DNA from: Staphylococcus nepalensis
GTDB taxonomy: Bacteria > Bacillota > Bacilli > Staphylococcales > Staphylococcaceae
Direction: 5' to 3'
Assembly: GCF_014635045.1 (NCBI RefSeq)
Contig: NZ_BMCF01000001.1
Coordinates: forward strand, 434,001-498,000
Length of the DNA: 64,000 nucleotides
Below the pieces are notes generated by a model. It did not search any database. It had not been told where the DNA came from and worked only from the letters and a program-made list of their open reading frames with translations. Position numbers and translations under genes: made by a program. This document shows, in pieces, positions 39,504 through 47,965 of the stretch (positions within the stretch are counted from its first letter, which is position 1; each line of letters starts with the position of its first letter).

Positions 39504-41357
39504 AATTAATTTTATAATATGTTGTTTTAACTTTTGTGTTTCCATCGTCATTATTTGATCGACATCATGTTCACTTAATTTCGCAATGAGGTGTATTAAT
39601 TTTTTCATAACAGGCGCATCGTTTTCTGTTATTACTAAAAAGAATACTAATTTAACTTTATGTTGTTTCCATATAAATCCTTGAGGGTTTTTGAATATCA
39701 GCACATGAGACTTCATAACTTCTTTTGGATTACCATGTGGGATGCTGATGCCATTACCAATATATGTAGAAGAAAATTGTTCGCGTTCTATTGCGCTCTG
39801 CATATAAGTTTCAGTAATCGCATATTGTTGCGTTAAAAATTCCTGAGCCTTTTCAAAAACATGTGAGGCAGCAACTTCACTTGTAATCGTCTGAACATCA
39901 AATTGAATATCAGATATTTCACTTTGCTTTAATACAGGATTTCGCTTGTGATTTATAAACGTTTTAATTTCGTTGACGTCACCATCAGAAAGTAACGGAG
40001 ACACTTCAATTACTTTTAGTGTGTCTGGTAAATTCGTAGTATCTATTGGATGTGTTGTGATAAGTGCATCTATATTTGAAAAATCGTATGTTGCTAGTAA
40101 CTCCAATCTTAAAGTATCAATAATTTTAATATGATCATCCAGGTTTGCAATCTTCGCTTCTAACAAACTAGATATACCTAATCCGTAATAACATGTAATT
40201 ACAATATTAATTTCCTCTCTATTATTCCGATCAATAGAGGATTGAAAATGTAAAGCTAAAAAAGCAATTTCATCTTCGACCAAGCTTAATTTTGAATCTT
40301 TTTCAAGGTGATAGACTGTTTCATACAAAGCATTAAAAACAAATGGATAATATTTCTTTATTTCGTCCGTTAGTGGGTTGTTGATATATACATTTTTAAC
40401 AATACGCAAGTAAGTTCTGCTGAAATGTGCATAAACATTTTCTCTTAATATGTCATCGTTTGTAAAGTTAATACCGATATGCTGCTCCATTTGATAAATC
40501 ATACGATCAATATAACTTTCAACAAAAATGGTTTCTAAACCTAAATCATATTTATTAAAATAATAGCTAATAAAAAATGAAAACAATTGGGCAGTTTCAT
40601 TAGATAAACGATAGGCTAATTTATAATTGATATCTTTGATACATTGTTCAGCTATTTCTTGCGCCTCTTCATTTACAACCCACGATGTTTCACTTGCCCT
40701 TTCTCTTTTTATAATAATAATCAAATGAATGAGCAATTGCTCAATGCGTAAATCAGAAGTCTGAATATCATGTTGCTTTAAAGTTGCTTTAATAATATGG
40801 AATATTGTTTTAATATGTGCTTGTGGCATTTCATTAAATATAAGTGCTTCGACTGTTTTATTTTTCGTAGATAACTGATTCAAATGTAATATCGCATTTC
40901 TGACATCCATTTCGTTACCGATTATTGTAATACCTTTTTTCTTTTTAATATCTACTTCTATTCCAAATGAACGACACCATGCTTGTATTCTGTTCACATA
41001 ATCATGAGCTTCTTTTTTGGTAATTGTAAATTCTGTTTCTATTTGTTCAATTGTAATAGGTTTTTGATACATCAATAGCTCATACCCAAGTTTCAATAAT
41101 ATCTCATTTTCCTGAGTCAAAAATGTCTGAATCAACGTTTCTAATGTTTCCTCGCTATAACGATTATAATTGATTTTATATCCTTTTCCTTTAACGCTTG
41201 TAATCAAACTATTGATGATTTCACTATTGATGTATTGTATATCGTTTCTCACAGTTCTATTAGAAACATTTAAATAACTTGCAATCTCATCCCCACTTAG
41301 ATAATAATTTTTGTTACTCATAAACAACTGTATAAGTTTTGTATGTCTTTTTAACAT
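39495..41357 (-). CDS. manR: PRD-containing transcriptional regulator (ManR/MtlR type)
   Basis: A 620-residue BglG-type activator: N-terminal HTH_11 (YYLSGDEIASYLNVSNRTVR near residue 18), an Mga-like middle, two PRDs (about 190-400, each with regulatory histidines), an EIIB-like domain with CYYGLGISSLLEAK, and an EIIA-like domain with SIPHGNPKEV. Its activity is set by phosphorylation from HPr and the PTS. It is directly upstream of manP, which it probably activates. Confidence 0.87.
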   Translation of the reverse strand: MLKRHTKLIQLFMSNKNYYLSGDEIASYLNVSNRTVRNDIQYINSEIINSLITSVKGKGYKINYNRYSEETLETLIQTFLTQENEILLKLGYELLMYQKPITIEQIETEFTITKKEAHDYVNRIQAWCRSFGIEVDIKKKKGITIIGNEMDVRNAILHLNQLSTKNKTVEALIFNEMPQAHIKTIFHIIKATLKQHDIQTSDLRIEQLLIHLIIIIKRERASETSWVVNEEAQEIAEQCIKDINYKLAYRLSNETAQLFSFFISYYFNKYDLGLETIFVESYIDRMIYQMEQHIGINFTNDDILRENVYAHFSRTYLRIVKNVYINNPLTDEIKKYYPFVFNALYETVYHLEKDSKLSLVEDEIAFLALHFQSSIDRNNREEINIVITCYYGLGISSLLEAKIANLDDHIKIIDTLRLELLATYDFSNIDALITTHPIDTTNLPDTLKVIEVSPLLSDGDVNEIKTFINHKRNPVLKQSEISDIQFDVQTITSEVAASHVFEKAQEFLTQQYAITETYMQSAIEREQFSSTYIGNGISIPHGNPKEVMKSHVLIFKNPQGFIWKQHKVKLVFFLVITENDAPVMKKLIHLIAKLSEHDVDQIMTMETQKLKQHIIKLIKA

Positions 41358-41494
41358 ATATACACCACACTTTTCTTTTACTACCTACGTCTTCTGTAGT
41401 GATTATCCCTTATAATATCAAGTCAATTGTAGTCATAACTTATCATTTAAGCAAGATATCTTGATATAATTTGGTTTTTAATGATGTATATAAA

Positions 41495-41536
41495 GACGGG
41501 AATATAACATTAAATTTAACGTTATATTCCCGCCCT
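41495..41536. terminator. Terminator downstream of ldh-like gene
   Basis: GGGAATATAAC pairs with GTTATATTCCC with GC closing pairs, in the gap between the ldh-like stop and the manR promoter. Confidence 0.75.
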
Positions 41537-41622
41537 ATAAAAACATATCTTGTTATCGTACGAAACAAGACATTTTTTAAACTATGCTTTCTTTCTACGT
41601 ACTATAATTACGTCTTCAAAAA

Positions 41623-42555
41623 TTATTCACTTGCTTTAGCAATGGTTTGTTGAATGTATTGATGTGCTTCAGTTAGTTGTTCAAGTTCTACATCACTCAA
41701 CTGAACTTCAAAACGTTGCTGAATACCATCACGAGTTACTAAAGTGGGTAAACTAAAGGCGCTTTCTGCCAATCCATATTCATTGCTAATTGAAGTTAAT
41801 GGCATAATTGTTTTTTGGTTTAAATATATGGACTGAATAACATAATTGACTACTTTAGCAATCGCCGCATTCGTCCATCCTTTTTGATAAAAAACATCCA
41901 TAGATACCTTATCAATAATTTCAATGATTTTCTCTTTATCAATGGGCGGTATACCAGCCAATTTTTCAAACTCATGTAATTCCATGCCATGCACCCTTAC
42001 TTTACTCCATACTGGTACTGCGTGTACACCATGTTCGCCAATTACAAAAGCTTCAATATTTTTAGGGTCTACTTGATAATATTTTGATATTAACGTTTTA
42101 AAACGTGACGTTTCTAAAGCTGTTCCTGTCCCGATTATCTTATGTGTTGGATAATCTACTTGATTGCTTAAATAAGTCATTGTATCTACTGGGTTAGAAA
42201 CTAAAATAATAATCGCGTCTTGTGTTACTTGACTAATTTGTTCCATGACTGCTTTTATCATTTTACGGTTTCCTTGCGCCAAAGCAACACGGTCACCTAC
42301 TTCAGGGTCAGTCGGTACACTTGATGTGACTACAATAAATGCCGCGTCAGCTAATGTTTCATATCCTCCGGTATATATGTCAATATGATTGGAATTAGGT
42401 AAACCTTGTATATGTTCGTGGTCCAACGCTTCTCCACTCGCTCTTTGTTCATTTGTATCAATTAATACAATTTCTGAAAAAATATTTAAACTCTGCACAT
42501 CTGTTAAAACTTGACTTCCAACTCTACCAAGTCCAATGATGCCTAATTTTGTCAT
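41623..42555 (-). CDS. L-lactate dehydrogenase family protein, atypical
   Basis: A 310-residue NAD-dependent dehydrogenase. GLGRVG (8-13) and D33 fit NAD binding; R89, D124 (NPVD), R151 (TSRF) and H175 (GEHG) are the catalytic set and are all present. After GEHG the family has D(S/T), but here it is V177-H178, and the active-site loop reads SSVPTDPEVGDR in place of the lactate-type GANQxPGETR. This suggests a relative of L-2-hydroxyisocaproate dehydrogenase with a larger substrate, although lactate remains possible. Monocistronic with a terminator after it. Confidence 0.83.
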   Translation of the reverse strand: MTKLGIIGLGRVGSQVLTDVQSLNIFSEIVLIDTNEQRASGEALDHEHIQGLPNSNHIDIYTGGYETLADAAFIVVTSSVPTDPEVGDRVALAQGNRKMIKAVMEQISQVTQDAIIILVSNPVDTMTYLSNQVDYPTHKIIGTGTALETSRFKTLISKYYQVDPKNIEAFVIGEHGVHAVPVWSKVRVHGMELHEFEKLAGIPPIDKEKIIEIIDKVSMDVFYQKGWTNAAIAKVVNYVIQSIYLNQKTIMPLTSISNEYGLAESAFSLPTLVTRDGIQQRFEVQLSDVELEQLTEAHQYIQQTIAKASE

Positions 42556-42608
42556 ATATCCTTGCCCCCTATGTCTTTATATCATATATTAATTATCTCA
42601 CTCTTTGG

Positions 42609-43424
42609 TTATTTTTCATACGGAACCACATCTTGGTTATACTCTTTTTCAATAAATTGCTTCATATCGTCAGACTGTAAAATTTTCAATAATGTTTGAT
42701 ATTCCTCATCATCTTTATGACCTTTTTGAACTGCAATAATATTTGCAAATGGAGATGATTTCCCTTCAATTGCGATGGCATCTTTATGCGGTGTTAAACC
42801 GTTATCAATAGCATAATTCGAGTTCATAATAACAGCTGCGCCTTCTTTGCTCTTATATGTTTTAGGTAAAAATTCTGCGCCTTGCTTATTATTAAATTTA
42901 AGGTTCTTTTTATTCTCTACAATATCATCGAATTTAGCGTCTTCAATGTTGACGCCTTTTTTAATTTTAATTAATCCTTTATCTACGAAAAAAGATAAGA
43001 AACGCCCTTCTTCTGCCGGATTATTCGAAACATAAATCGTAGACCCATTAGGAATATCTTTGATATCTTTATACTTTTTACTATAAACTCCCATTGGCGT
43101 CGTAAATACTTTTCCCACTTCTTCTATATTATAATTGTGATCATTTCTCTCCGCTTTTAAATAAGGGACATGTTGGAAAAAGTTTGCATCTACGTCGCCT
43201 TTATCTAAAAGTTTATTAGGTACTTTATAATCATTAACCACTTTAATTTCCAAATCATAACCTTCTTTTTTCATTTCATCTTTAGCATGTTTTAATACTT
43301 CTCCATGCGGTGCTGGTGATGTGGCGATTGTAACTTTTTTATTTTCTTTACCATTGGATGAACTACACGCTACGAGTATTATTGTAAAAAACACTAATAT
43401 AGCTAAGCTGATTAACTTTTTCAT
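42609..43424 (-). CDS. MetQ/NlpA-type methionine-binding lipoprotein
   Basis: A 271-residue lipoprotein (lipobox LVAC, C20) with the NlpA fold: TIATSPAPHGEVLKHAKDEM, then DVDANFFQHVPYLKAE, then NNPAEEGRFLSFFVDKGLI. It binds methionine for a MetNI transporter that is not encoded nearby. The SAM-I riboswitch directly upstream (43464-43617) strongly supports methionine as the ligand. Confidence 0.92.
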   Translation of the reverse strand: MKKLISLAILVFFTIILVACSSSNGKENKKVTIATSPAPHGEVLKHAKDEMKKEGYDLEIKVVNDYKVPNKLLDKGDVDANFFQHVPYLKAERNDHNYNIEEVGKVFTTPMGVYSKKYKDIKDIPNGSTIYVSNNPAEEGRFLSFFVDKGLIKIKKGVNIEDAKFDDIVENKKNLKFNNKQGAEFLPKTYKSKEGAAVIMNSNYAIDNGLTPHKDAIAIEGKSSPFANIIAVQKGHKDDEEYQTLLKILQSDDMKQFIEKEYNQDVVPYEK

Positions 43425-43463
43425 AATATTTCTCCTTAATATGTTTTTTTAAAATGAACTCAT

Positions 43464-43617
43464 ATGTAAAAAAATACTTCCTCTTAAATAAGAGAAAGTA
43501 TCCACCTTCTCTCATCTCCGAAAGTAAACATTACTTCCTGTGAATTAGCACCATTTCATTAAACGATGGTTGCTGGGTTTCATCGGGCACATCCCTCCAC
43601 CACTCTTGATAAGAGTC
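43464..43617 (-). promoter_or_regulatory. SAM-I (S-box) riboswitch with terminator
   Basis: Read on the minus strand it begins ACTCTTATCAAGAGTGG, then TGGAGGGAT, GCCCGATGAAACCC, AGCAACC, and ends with a P1 strand GATGAGAG that pairs with CTCTTATC. These are the conserved S-box blocks in order. A terminator follows: ATACTTTCTCTT / AAGAGGAAGTAT and T7 at about 43464-43502. High SAM should end transcription before the MetQ gene. Confidence 0.95.
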
Positions 43618-43995
43618 AAAACTATGTATTTGAGTTGTATTAATCCTAGCATTATACTCATATTTAGTCAATTAAATTTTAGAAAATTCTAATTATTAAC
43701 CATTTTAAATAAATGGATAGAAATTGTTCCATGTGAAACGGATATATCTACATGATTAGTAATAAATAAATCCATTCAAATTATGTAAAATAATGCTAAC
43801 TAGTAGGATTTTGGCGGTTTTTCAATAAATATAAACAAACCTGTGACCATCATAATCTATATGATCATTTTAAATATGAGCTATTGATTGATGTTTAATA
43901 ATAAATCACTTCGTAATCTTGTATGCGTAACTTTAAAGGAATAGTGGTATATAAATAGCAATATTTATTCATTAGAAAAACAAGGAGTGTTTAAG
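43618..43995. other. Intergenic region, divergent promoters
   Basis: A 378-base gap between the S-box (minus) and the ketopantoate-reductase-like gene (plus). It must hold the promoters of both. AT-rich; a short ATGATCAT-like palindrome near 43860 is all I see. Confidence 0.4.
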
Positions 43996-44913
43996 ATGCG
44001 TATTTTAATCTTGGGAGCAGGCGGCATAGGAGGATACTTTGGTGGTCGTTTAGTAGAAAGCGGTAAAAATGTCACTTTCTTAGTAAGACCGAAACGAAAA
44101 TCCTATTTAGAAAGAAATGGTTTGGTGATTCATAGTGACAATGGAGATTATAGCTTTAATCCACAGTTGATGACTAAAGAAGCAGAAACGGAATCCTTTG
44201 ATGTTATCCTGTTGTCTTCAAAATCGTATCATCTTGACCAAGCGATTGAGGACTTAAAACCATTTGTACACGAACAAACTGTGATTATCCCATTACTTAA
44301 TGGTGTCGCACATATTCCAAAGTTACAATCTATTTTTGGAAAAAATAAAATTATGGGCGGGTATTGCATCATTGAAACTGCCTTAAATACAACTGGTGAA
44401 GTCGTACAAACAAGCGATTTTGACAAACTTTTCTTTGGAGAATTGGATGGTACAGTTAGTGATAGAGCTAAACTAATAGAGCAATCTTTTTCCGGTTCCA
44501 AATCCGACTTTATGTTAAGTTCTGATATTAACCGTGGTATATGGCAAAAATATTTAATGATCACTGTTTTATCTAGCGTCACAACAATGATGCATGCACC
44601 AATCGGTCCTATACGCGACAGTAAAGGTGGCGTGGATTTCGTCCGATCTTTATATGAAGAAGTTGCATCTATTATACGAACTCATAAAGCACCACTGGAT
44701 GACAATATCGTTGAAAAATATATGAAGGGGTTAACTCAGTTATCTTACCATTTCAAAACTTCTATGCAACGCGACATGGAAAAAGGATTGAATATCGAAG
44801 CTGACCATTTACAAGGTTATTTATTAAATCTAGCGAAACAGTATCAACTAAATGCGCCACTACTATATGCTTCATATCAAAACCACAAGGTATATAAAGA
44901 AATGATTCAATAA
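43996..44913 (+). CDS. Ketopantoate reductase (ApbA/PanE) family protein
   Basis: A 305-residue NADPH-dependent reductase. The Rossmann start MRILILGAGGIGGYFGGRL (residues 1-19) and SKSYHLDQA, LNGVAH and NRGIWQKYLMITV are family blocks; the catalytic lysine lies in IWQKYL. ATG at 43996 was chosen because AAGGAG is 8 nt upstream; an in-frame GTG at 43987 overlaps that site. It is not beside panB or panC, and its partner is a thioesterase, so the substrate may be something other than ketopantoate. Confidence 0.85.
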   Translation: MRILILGAGGIGGYFGGRLVESGKNVTFLVRPKRKSYLERNGLVIHSDNGDYSFNPQLMTKEAETESFDVILLSSKSYHLDQAIEDLKPFVHEQTVIIPLLNGVAHIPKLQSIFGKNKIMGGYCIIETALNTTGEVVQTSDFDKLFFGELDGTVSDRAKLIEQSFSGSKSDFMLSSDINRGIWQKYLMITVLSSVTTMMHAPIGPIRDSKGGVDFVRSLYEEVASIIRTHKAPLDDNIVEKYMKGLTQLSYHFKTSMQRDMEKGLNIEADHLQGYLLNLAKQYQLNAPLLYASYQNHKVYKEMIQ

Positions 44914-44939
44914 TCAATACAAAATGGAGAGACTTGTAA

Positions 44940-45758
44940 ATGACATTCAATATGCAATCACACCCTTTTGATAACGCAACATACTTAAACCAACAAGAAA
45001 CAGGTGTTTATTTCGGACACACGTCTGCCAATTATGCGAATATGATCGGCCCATTTGGTGGCGTTATTGCTTCAACATTATTACGCTCTATCTTAGAACA
45101 CCCCGATTGTATTGGAAGCCCTGTTTCACTCACGGTCAACTATGCTGCACCTGTCAAAGATAAAGATTTTAAAATAATAGCAAAACCAACAAGAACAAAT
45201 CGCTCAACCCAACACTGGTACGTAGAACTCTTGCAAAATGAACAAACAGTTATATCAAGTACTGCCGTGACTGCACTCAAAAGGAACACTTGGTCTTCTA
45301 CAGAATTAGCAATGCCAGAAGCGCCTCCATTCAAAGAAGTTCCCAAATTACCAATGATAGATGTACCGCCATGGGTACAAAATTATGATATTAGAATCAT
45401 TAAAGGTGCGCCTCGTGCCTTTACAAACGACAGCGTTACAGATTCTGTTACATTGCAATGGATAGAAGACATGCCAAAGAGAAAATTAGATTACCTATCA
45501 CTCACATCCATTTGCGATGCTTTTTTCCCTAGAATATACGTCCGTCGCGAACCTTTCGTTCCGATTGGGACAGTATCATTAACAATCTATTTTCACATAG
45601 ATGCATCAACTTTAGGCAAAGAGAGAGCGCAACCTGTGCTAGGACACACCCGTGCAATTAATTTTAATGAGGGTTTCTACGATCAAACCGGTGAAATTTG
45701 GAGTTCTAATGGGGTATTATTAGCTACAACAACTCAGCTTGTTTATTATAAAGCATGA
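44940..45758 (+). CDS. Acyl-CoA thioesterase, double hotdog (TesB-like)
   Basis: A 272-residue protein with two hotdog halves: GPFGGVIASTLLRSILEHPD near residue 37 with PVSLTVNYAAPV following, and a C-terminal half ending WSSNGVLLATTTQLVYYKA. The pattern fits a TesB-like thioesterase. It starts 26 bases after the reductase stop with GGAGAG upstream; the two form an operon. Confidence 0.82.
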   Translation: MTFNMQSHPFDNATYLNQQETGVYFGHTSANYANMIGPFGGVIASTLLRSILEHPDCIGSPVSLTVNYAAPVKDKDFKIIAKPTRTNRSTQHWYVELLQNEQTVISSTAVTALKRNTWSSTELAMPEAPPFKEVPKLPMIDVPPWVQNYDIRIIKGAPRAFTNDSVTDSVTLQWIEDMPKRKLDYLSLTSICDAFFPRIYVRREPFVPIGTVSLTIYFHIDASTLGKERAQPVLGHTRAINFNEGFYDQTGEIWSSNGVLLATTTQLVYYKA

Positions 45759-45772
45759 ATGTAAATTGGCAT

Positions 45773-45836
45773 TAAAAAGGACGCGTCTACGAAATCATTT
45801 TAGAAAAATATGGTTTCTGACTCGTCCCTTGTTTTA
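45773..45836. terminator. Hairpin between thioesterase and ulaA
   Basis: AAGGACG and CGTCCCTT flank an inner GAAATCAT / ATGGTTTC pairing, between convergent genes. Confidence 0.65.
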
Positions 45837-45837
45837 T

Positions 45838-47202
45838 TTATGATTGCTGTTCGTTTGCTTCTTTTTGATTTGTACGTTTTTGTAACATGATTGATACAGC
45901 TGCAACAATAATAATTAAGATAATGATGCCGATAATCCCTAAGTATTTAGCGATGTTTCCTAATACAACACCTACTACTAAGAAGTCTGTATCAGAGAAT
46001 GTCGTAGCAGCGCCACCTAATTCACCTAAAAACGGTAGGAATAAAAGTGGCAAGAAAGTAATTAAAAGACCATTTAATGCTGAACCAGCAACTGCGCCTT
46101 TTATGCCTCCTCTTGCGTTACCAAATACACCGGCCGTAGCGCCTAAGAAAAAGTGTGCTACTACACCTGGTAAGATAACCACGCCACCGAATAAGAATAA
46201 TATAAACATGCCAATAACGCCTACAATAAAGCTTACAAAAAAGCCTATTAACACAGCGTTTTGTGCATAAGGAAAGACAATCGGGCAGTCTAATGCTGGT
46301 TTGGTGTTAGGAACTAATTTTTCAGAGATGCCTTTAAATGCAGGTACAATTTCTGCAAGAATTAAGCGAACCCCAGTTAAGATAATAAACACACCTGCTG
46401 CAAAAGTAACACCTTGGATAAGTGAAAATACAATAAAGTTCTGTCCGTCGCTAATTTCTGCATGTACATAACTTGGTGTAGCAAATAACGCTGCTACAAA
46501 ATAAAGTAATGTCATTGTTAACGAAATACTAATCGTACTTTCTCTTAAGAAACTCAATCCTTTCGGAAAATTGATATCTTCCGTAGATTTAGACTTTCCT
46601 TTAAATAACTTTCCTATTTCGCCCGCAGCCCAGTAACTCATCGTACCGAAATGCCCTAACGCGACTTGGTTATTGCCAGTAATTTTTTTCATTGTCGGTT
46701 GTGCTAACGCAGGTAATAATGCCATTATCAAACCTAAAATCACTGCACCAATAATCACAGTCAATGTACCTGTTATATGACCAACTGACAATAATATGGC
46801 TAAAAATGCAGCCATATAAAATGTATGATGGCCTGTTAAAAATATATATTTCAAATTTGTAATACGTGCAATAATAATATTTACAATCATACCAAAGACC
46901 ATAATTAATGCTGCAGTCGTGCCATATTGTTCTAAAGCAATTGAAATGATAGCTTCATTATTCGGTACAACGCCTTGTACACCAAATGCATGTTGGAAAA
47001 TTTTACCAAATGGTTCTAACGATTGCGTCACCACATTGGCACCTGCACTCAAGACTAAAAATCCTAAAATCGTTTTTATTGTACCTGAAGTAATATCAGT
47101 GGCTGATTTTTTTTGGACAATCAATCCAATAAAAGCGATTAAGGCTACTAATATCGCTGGTTGGCTTAACACATCAACGATAAAATCAAGTATTGGCTTC
47201 AT
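45838..47202 (-). CDS. ulaA: PTS ascorbate-type EIIC
   Basis: A 454-residue permease with about 11 membrane segments of the SgaT/UlaA type: KTILGFLVLSAGANVVTQSL near residue 43 and FPYAQNAVLIGFFVSF near residue 315. It moves L-ascorbate (or a related sugar acid) with phosphorylation by UlaB. It is the last gene of regulator-EIIA-EIIB-EIIC, 22 bases after ulaB. Confidence 0.88.
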   Translation of the reverse strand: MKPILDFIVDVLSQPAILVALIAFIGLIVQKKSATDITSGTIKTILGFLVLSAGANVVTQSLEPFGKIFQHAFGVQGVVPNNEAIISIALEQYGTTAALIMVFGMIVNIIIARITNLKYIFLTGHHTFYMAAFLAILLSVGHITGTLTVIIGAVILGLIMALLPALAQPTMKKITGNNQVALGHFGTMSYWAAGEIGKLFKGKSKSTEDINFPKGLSFLRESTISISLTMTLLYFVAALFATPSYVHAEISDGQNFIVFSLIQGVTFAAGVFIILTGVRLILAEIVPAFKGISEKLVPNTKPALDCPIVFPYAQNAVLIGFFVSFIVGVIGMFILFLFGGVVILPGVVAHFFLGATAGVFGNARGGIKGAVAGSALNGLLITFLPLLFLPFLGELGGAATTFSDTDFLVVGVVLGNIAKYLGIIGIIILIIIVAAVSIMLQKRTNQKEANEQQS

Positions 47203-47224
47203 TGTATTACCTCCTTACTGAATA

Positions 47225-47518
47225 TTAAAGTACGTTTAGATCAGTTAATTTTTCATCTAATTTTTGTTGTAGTTCTTCTTTGTCTAATATGTTATCTAGT
47301 ACAATCACGTCGCCTAGTTTTTGTGTGTTTTCTTCTAAATCTCTACCGCATATAAATAAATCTGCCATATCTGGACTGGCGCTCATAACATCGCTATGTT
47401 CTACTTTAATATCTGATGGCGCATTTAAATTTTTCAATGCCTCTTGCGCATTCATCTCTACCATAAAACTACTTCCTAAACCGTGACCACACACTACTAA
47501 AATTTTCATTTTCATCAT
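47225..47518 (-). CDS. ulaB: PTS ascorbate-type EIIB
   Basis: A roughly 95-residue EIIB with phospho-cysteine in VVCGHGLGSSFMVEMN at the N-terminus. Three ATGs lie within 9 bases; 47515 or 47509 fits the ribosome site AAAGGAG better than 47518. It overlaps the EIIA stop, so the two are coupled. Confidence 0.88.
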   Translation of the reverse strand: MMKMKILVVCGHGLGSSFMVEMNAQEALKNLNAPSDIKVEHSDVMSASPDMADLFICGRDLEENTQKLGDVIVLDNILDKEELQQKLDEKLTDLNVL

Positions 47519-47955
47519 TCTCCTTTAAATATATTTATAATTTCAACCGGCGTTTGTGCTTTTAACAATACCGAAACGGTCTCTTGATCGCCTAAAGTCG
47601 TTGCTAAATGCCTTAGTATTTCTAAATGCCCTTCATTATCTACAGCGCTTAAAACAAAAATTAACGAAGCATAATGCCCTTCTTCTGAAAAGTTAATATG
47701 CTGATTTAATTTCAACAAACTTAAACCTATCTTTTTTACATTGTCATTAGGTCGTGCATGTGCGATAGCTATTTCAGGTGCAATGACAATATATGGCCCT
47801 AGCTTTTCTACGCTATGAACCATTTCGTCAATATAATCTTGTTTAAAATAATCTTGCTCTTGTAAAGGACGAGCTGCAACACGAATCGCTTCACGCCAGT
47901 TTTCCACTTTATCAAGCACTTGCACTTTATCAGTTGATAAAATTTCTAATGTCAT
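47515..47955 (-). CDS. ulaC: PTS ascorbate-type EIIA
   Basis: A 146-residue EIIA of the mannitol/fructose type. The phosphorylated histidine is in APEIAIAHARPNDNVKK near residue 65. It takes phosphate from HPr and passes it to UlaB. AAGGAGG precedes the ATG at 47955; it lies 10 bases after the regulator stop. Confidence 0.88.
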   Translation of the reverse strand: MTLEILSTDKVQVLDKVENWREAIRVAARPLQEQDYFKQDYIDEMVHSVEKLGPYIVIAPEIAIAHARPNDNVKKIGLSLLKLNQHINFSEEGHYASLIFVLSAVDNEGHLEILRHLATTLGDQETVSVLLKAQTPVEIINIFKGE

Positions 47956-47965
47956 TTTTTCCTCC

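Noticed and set aside
45887..46270. A 127-codon plus-strand ORF
   Set aside because: Shadow of ulaA; proline- and lysine-rich low-complexity translation typical of the reverse of a membrane gene.
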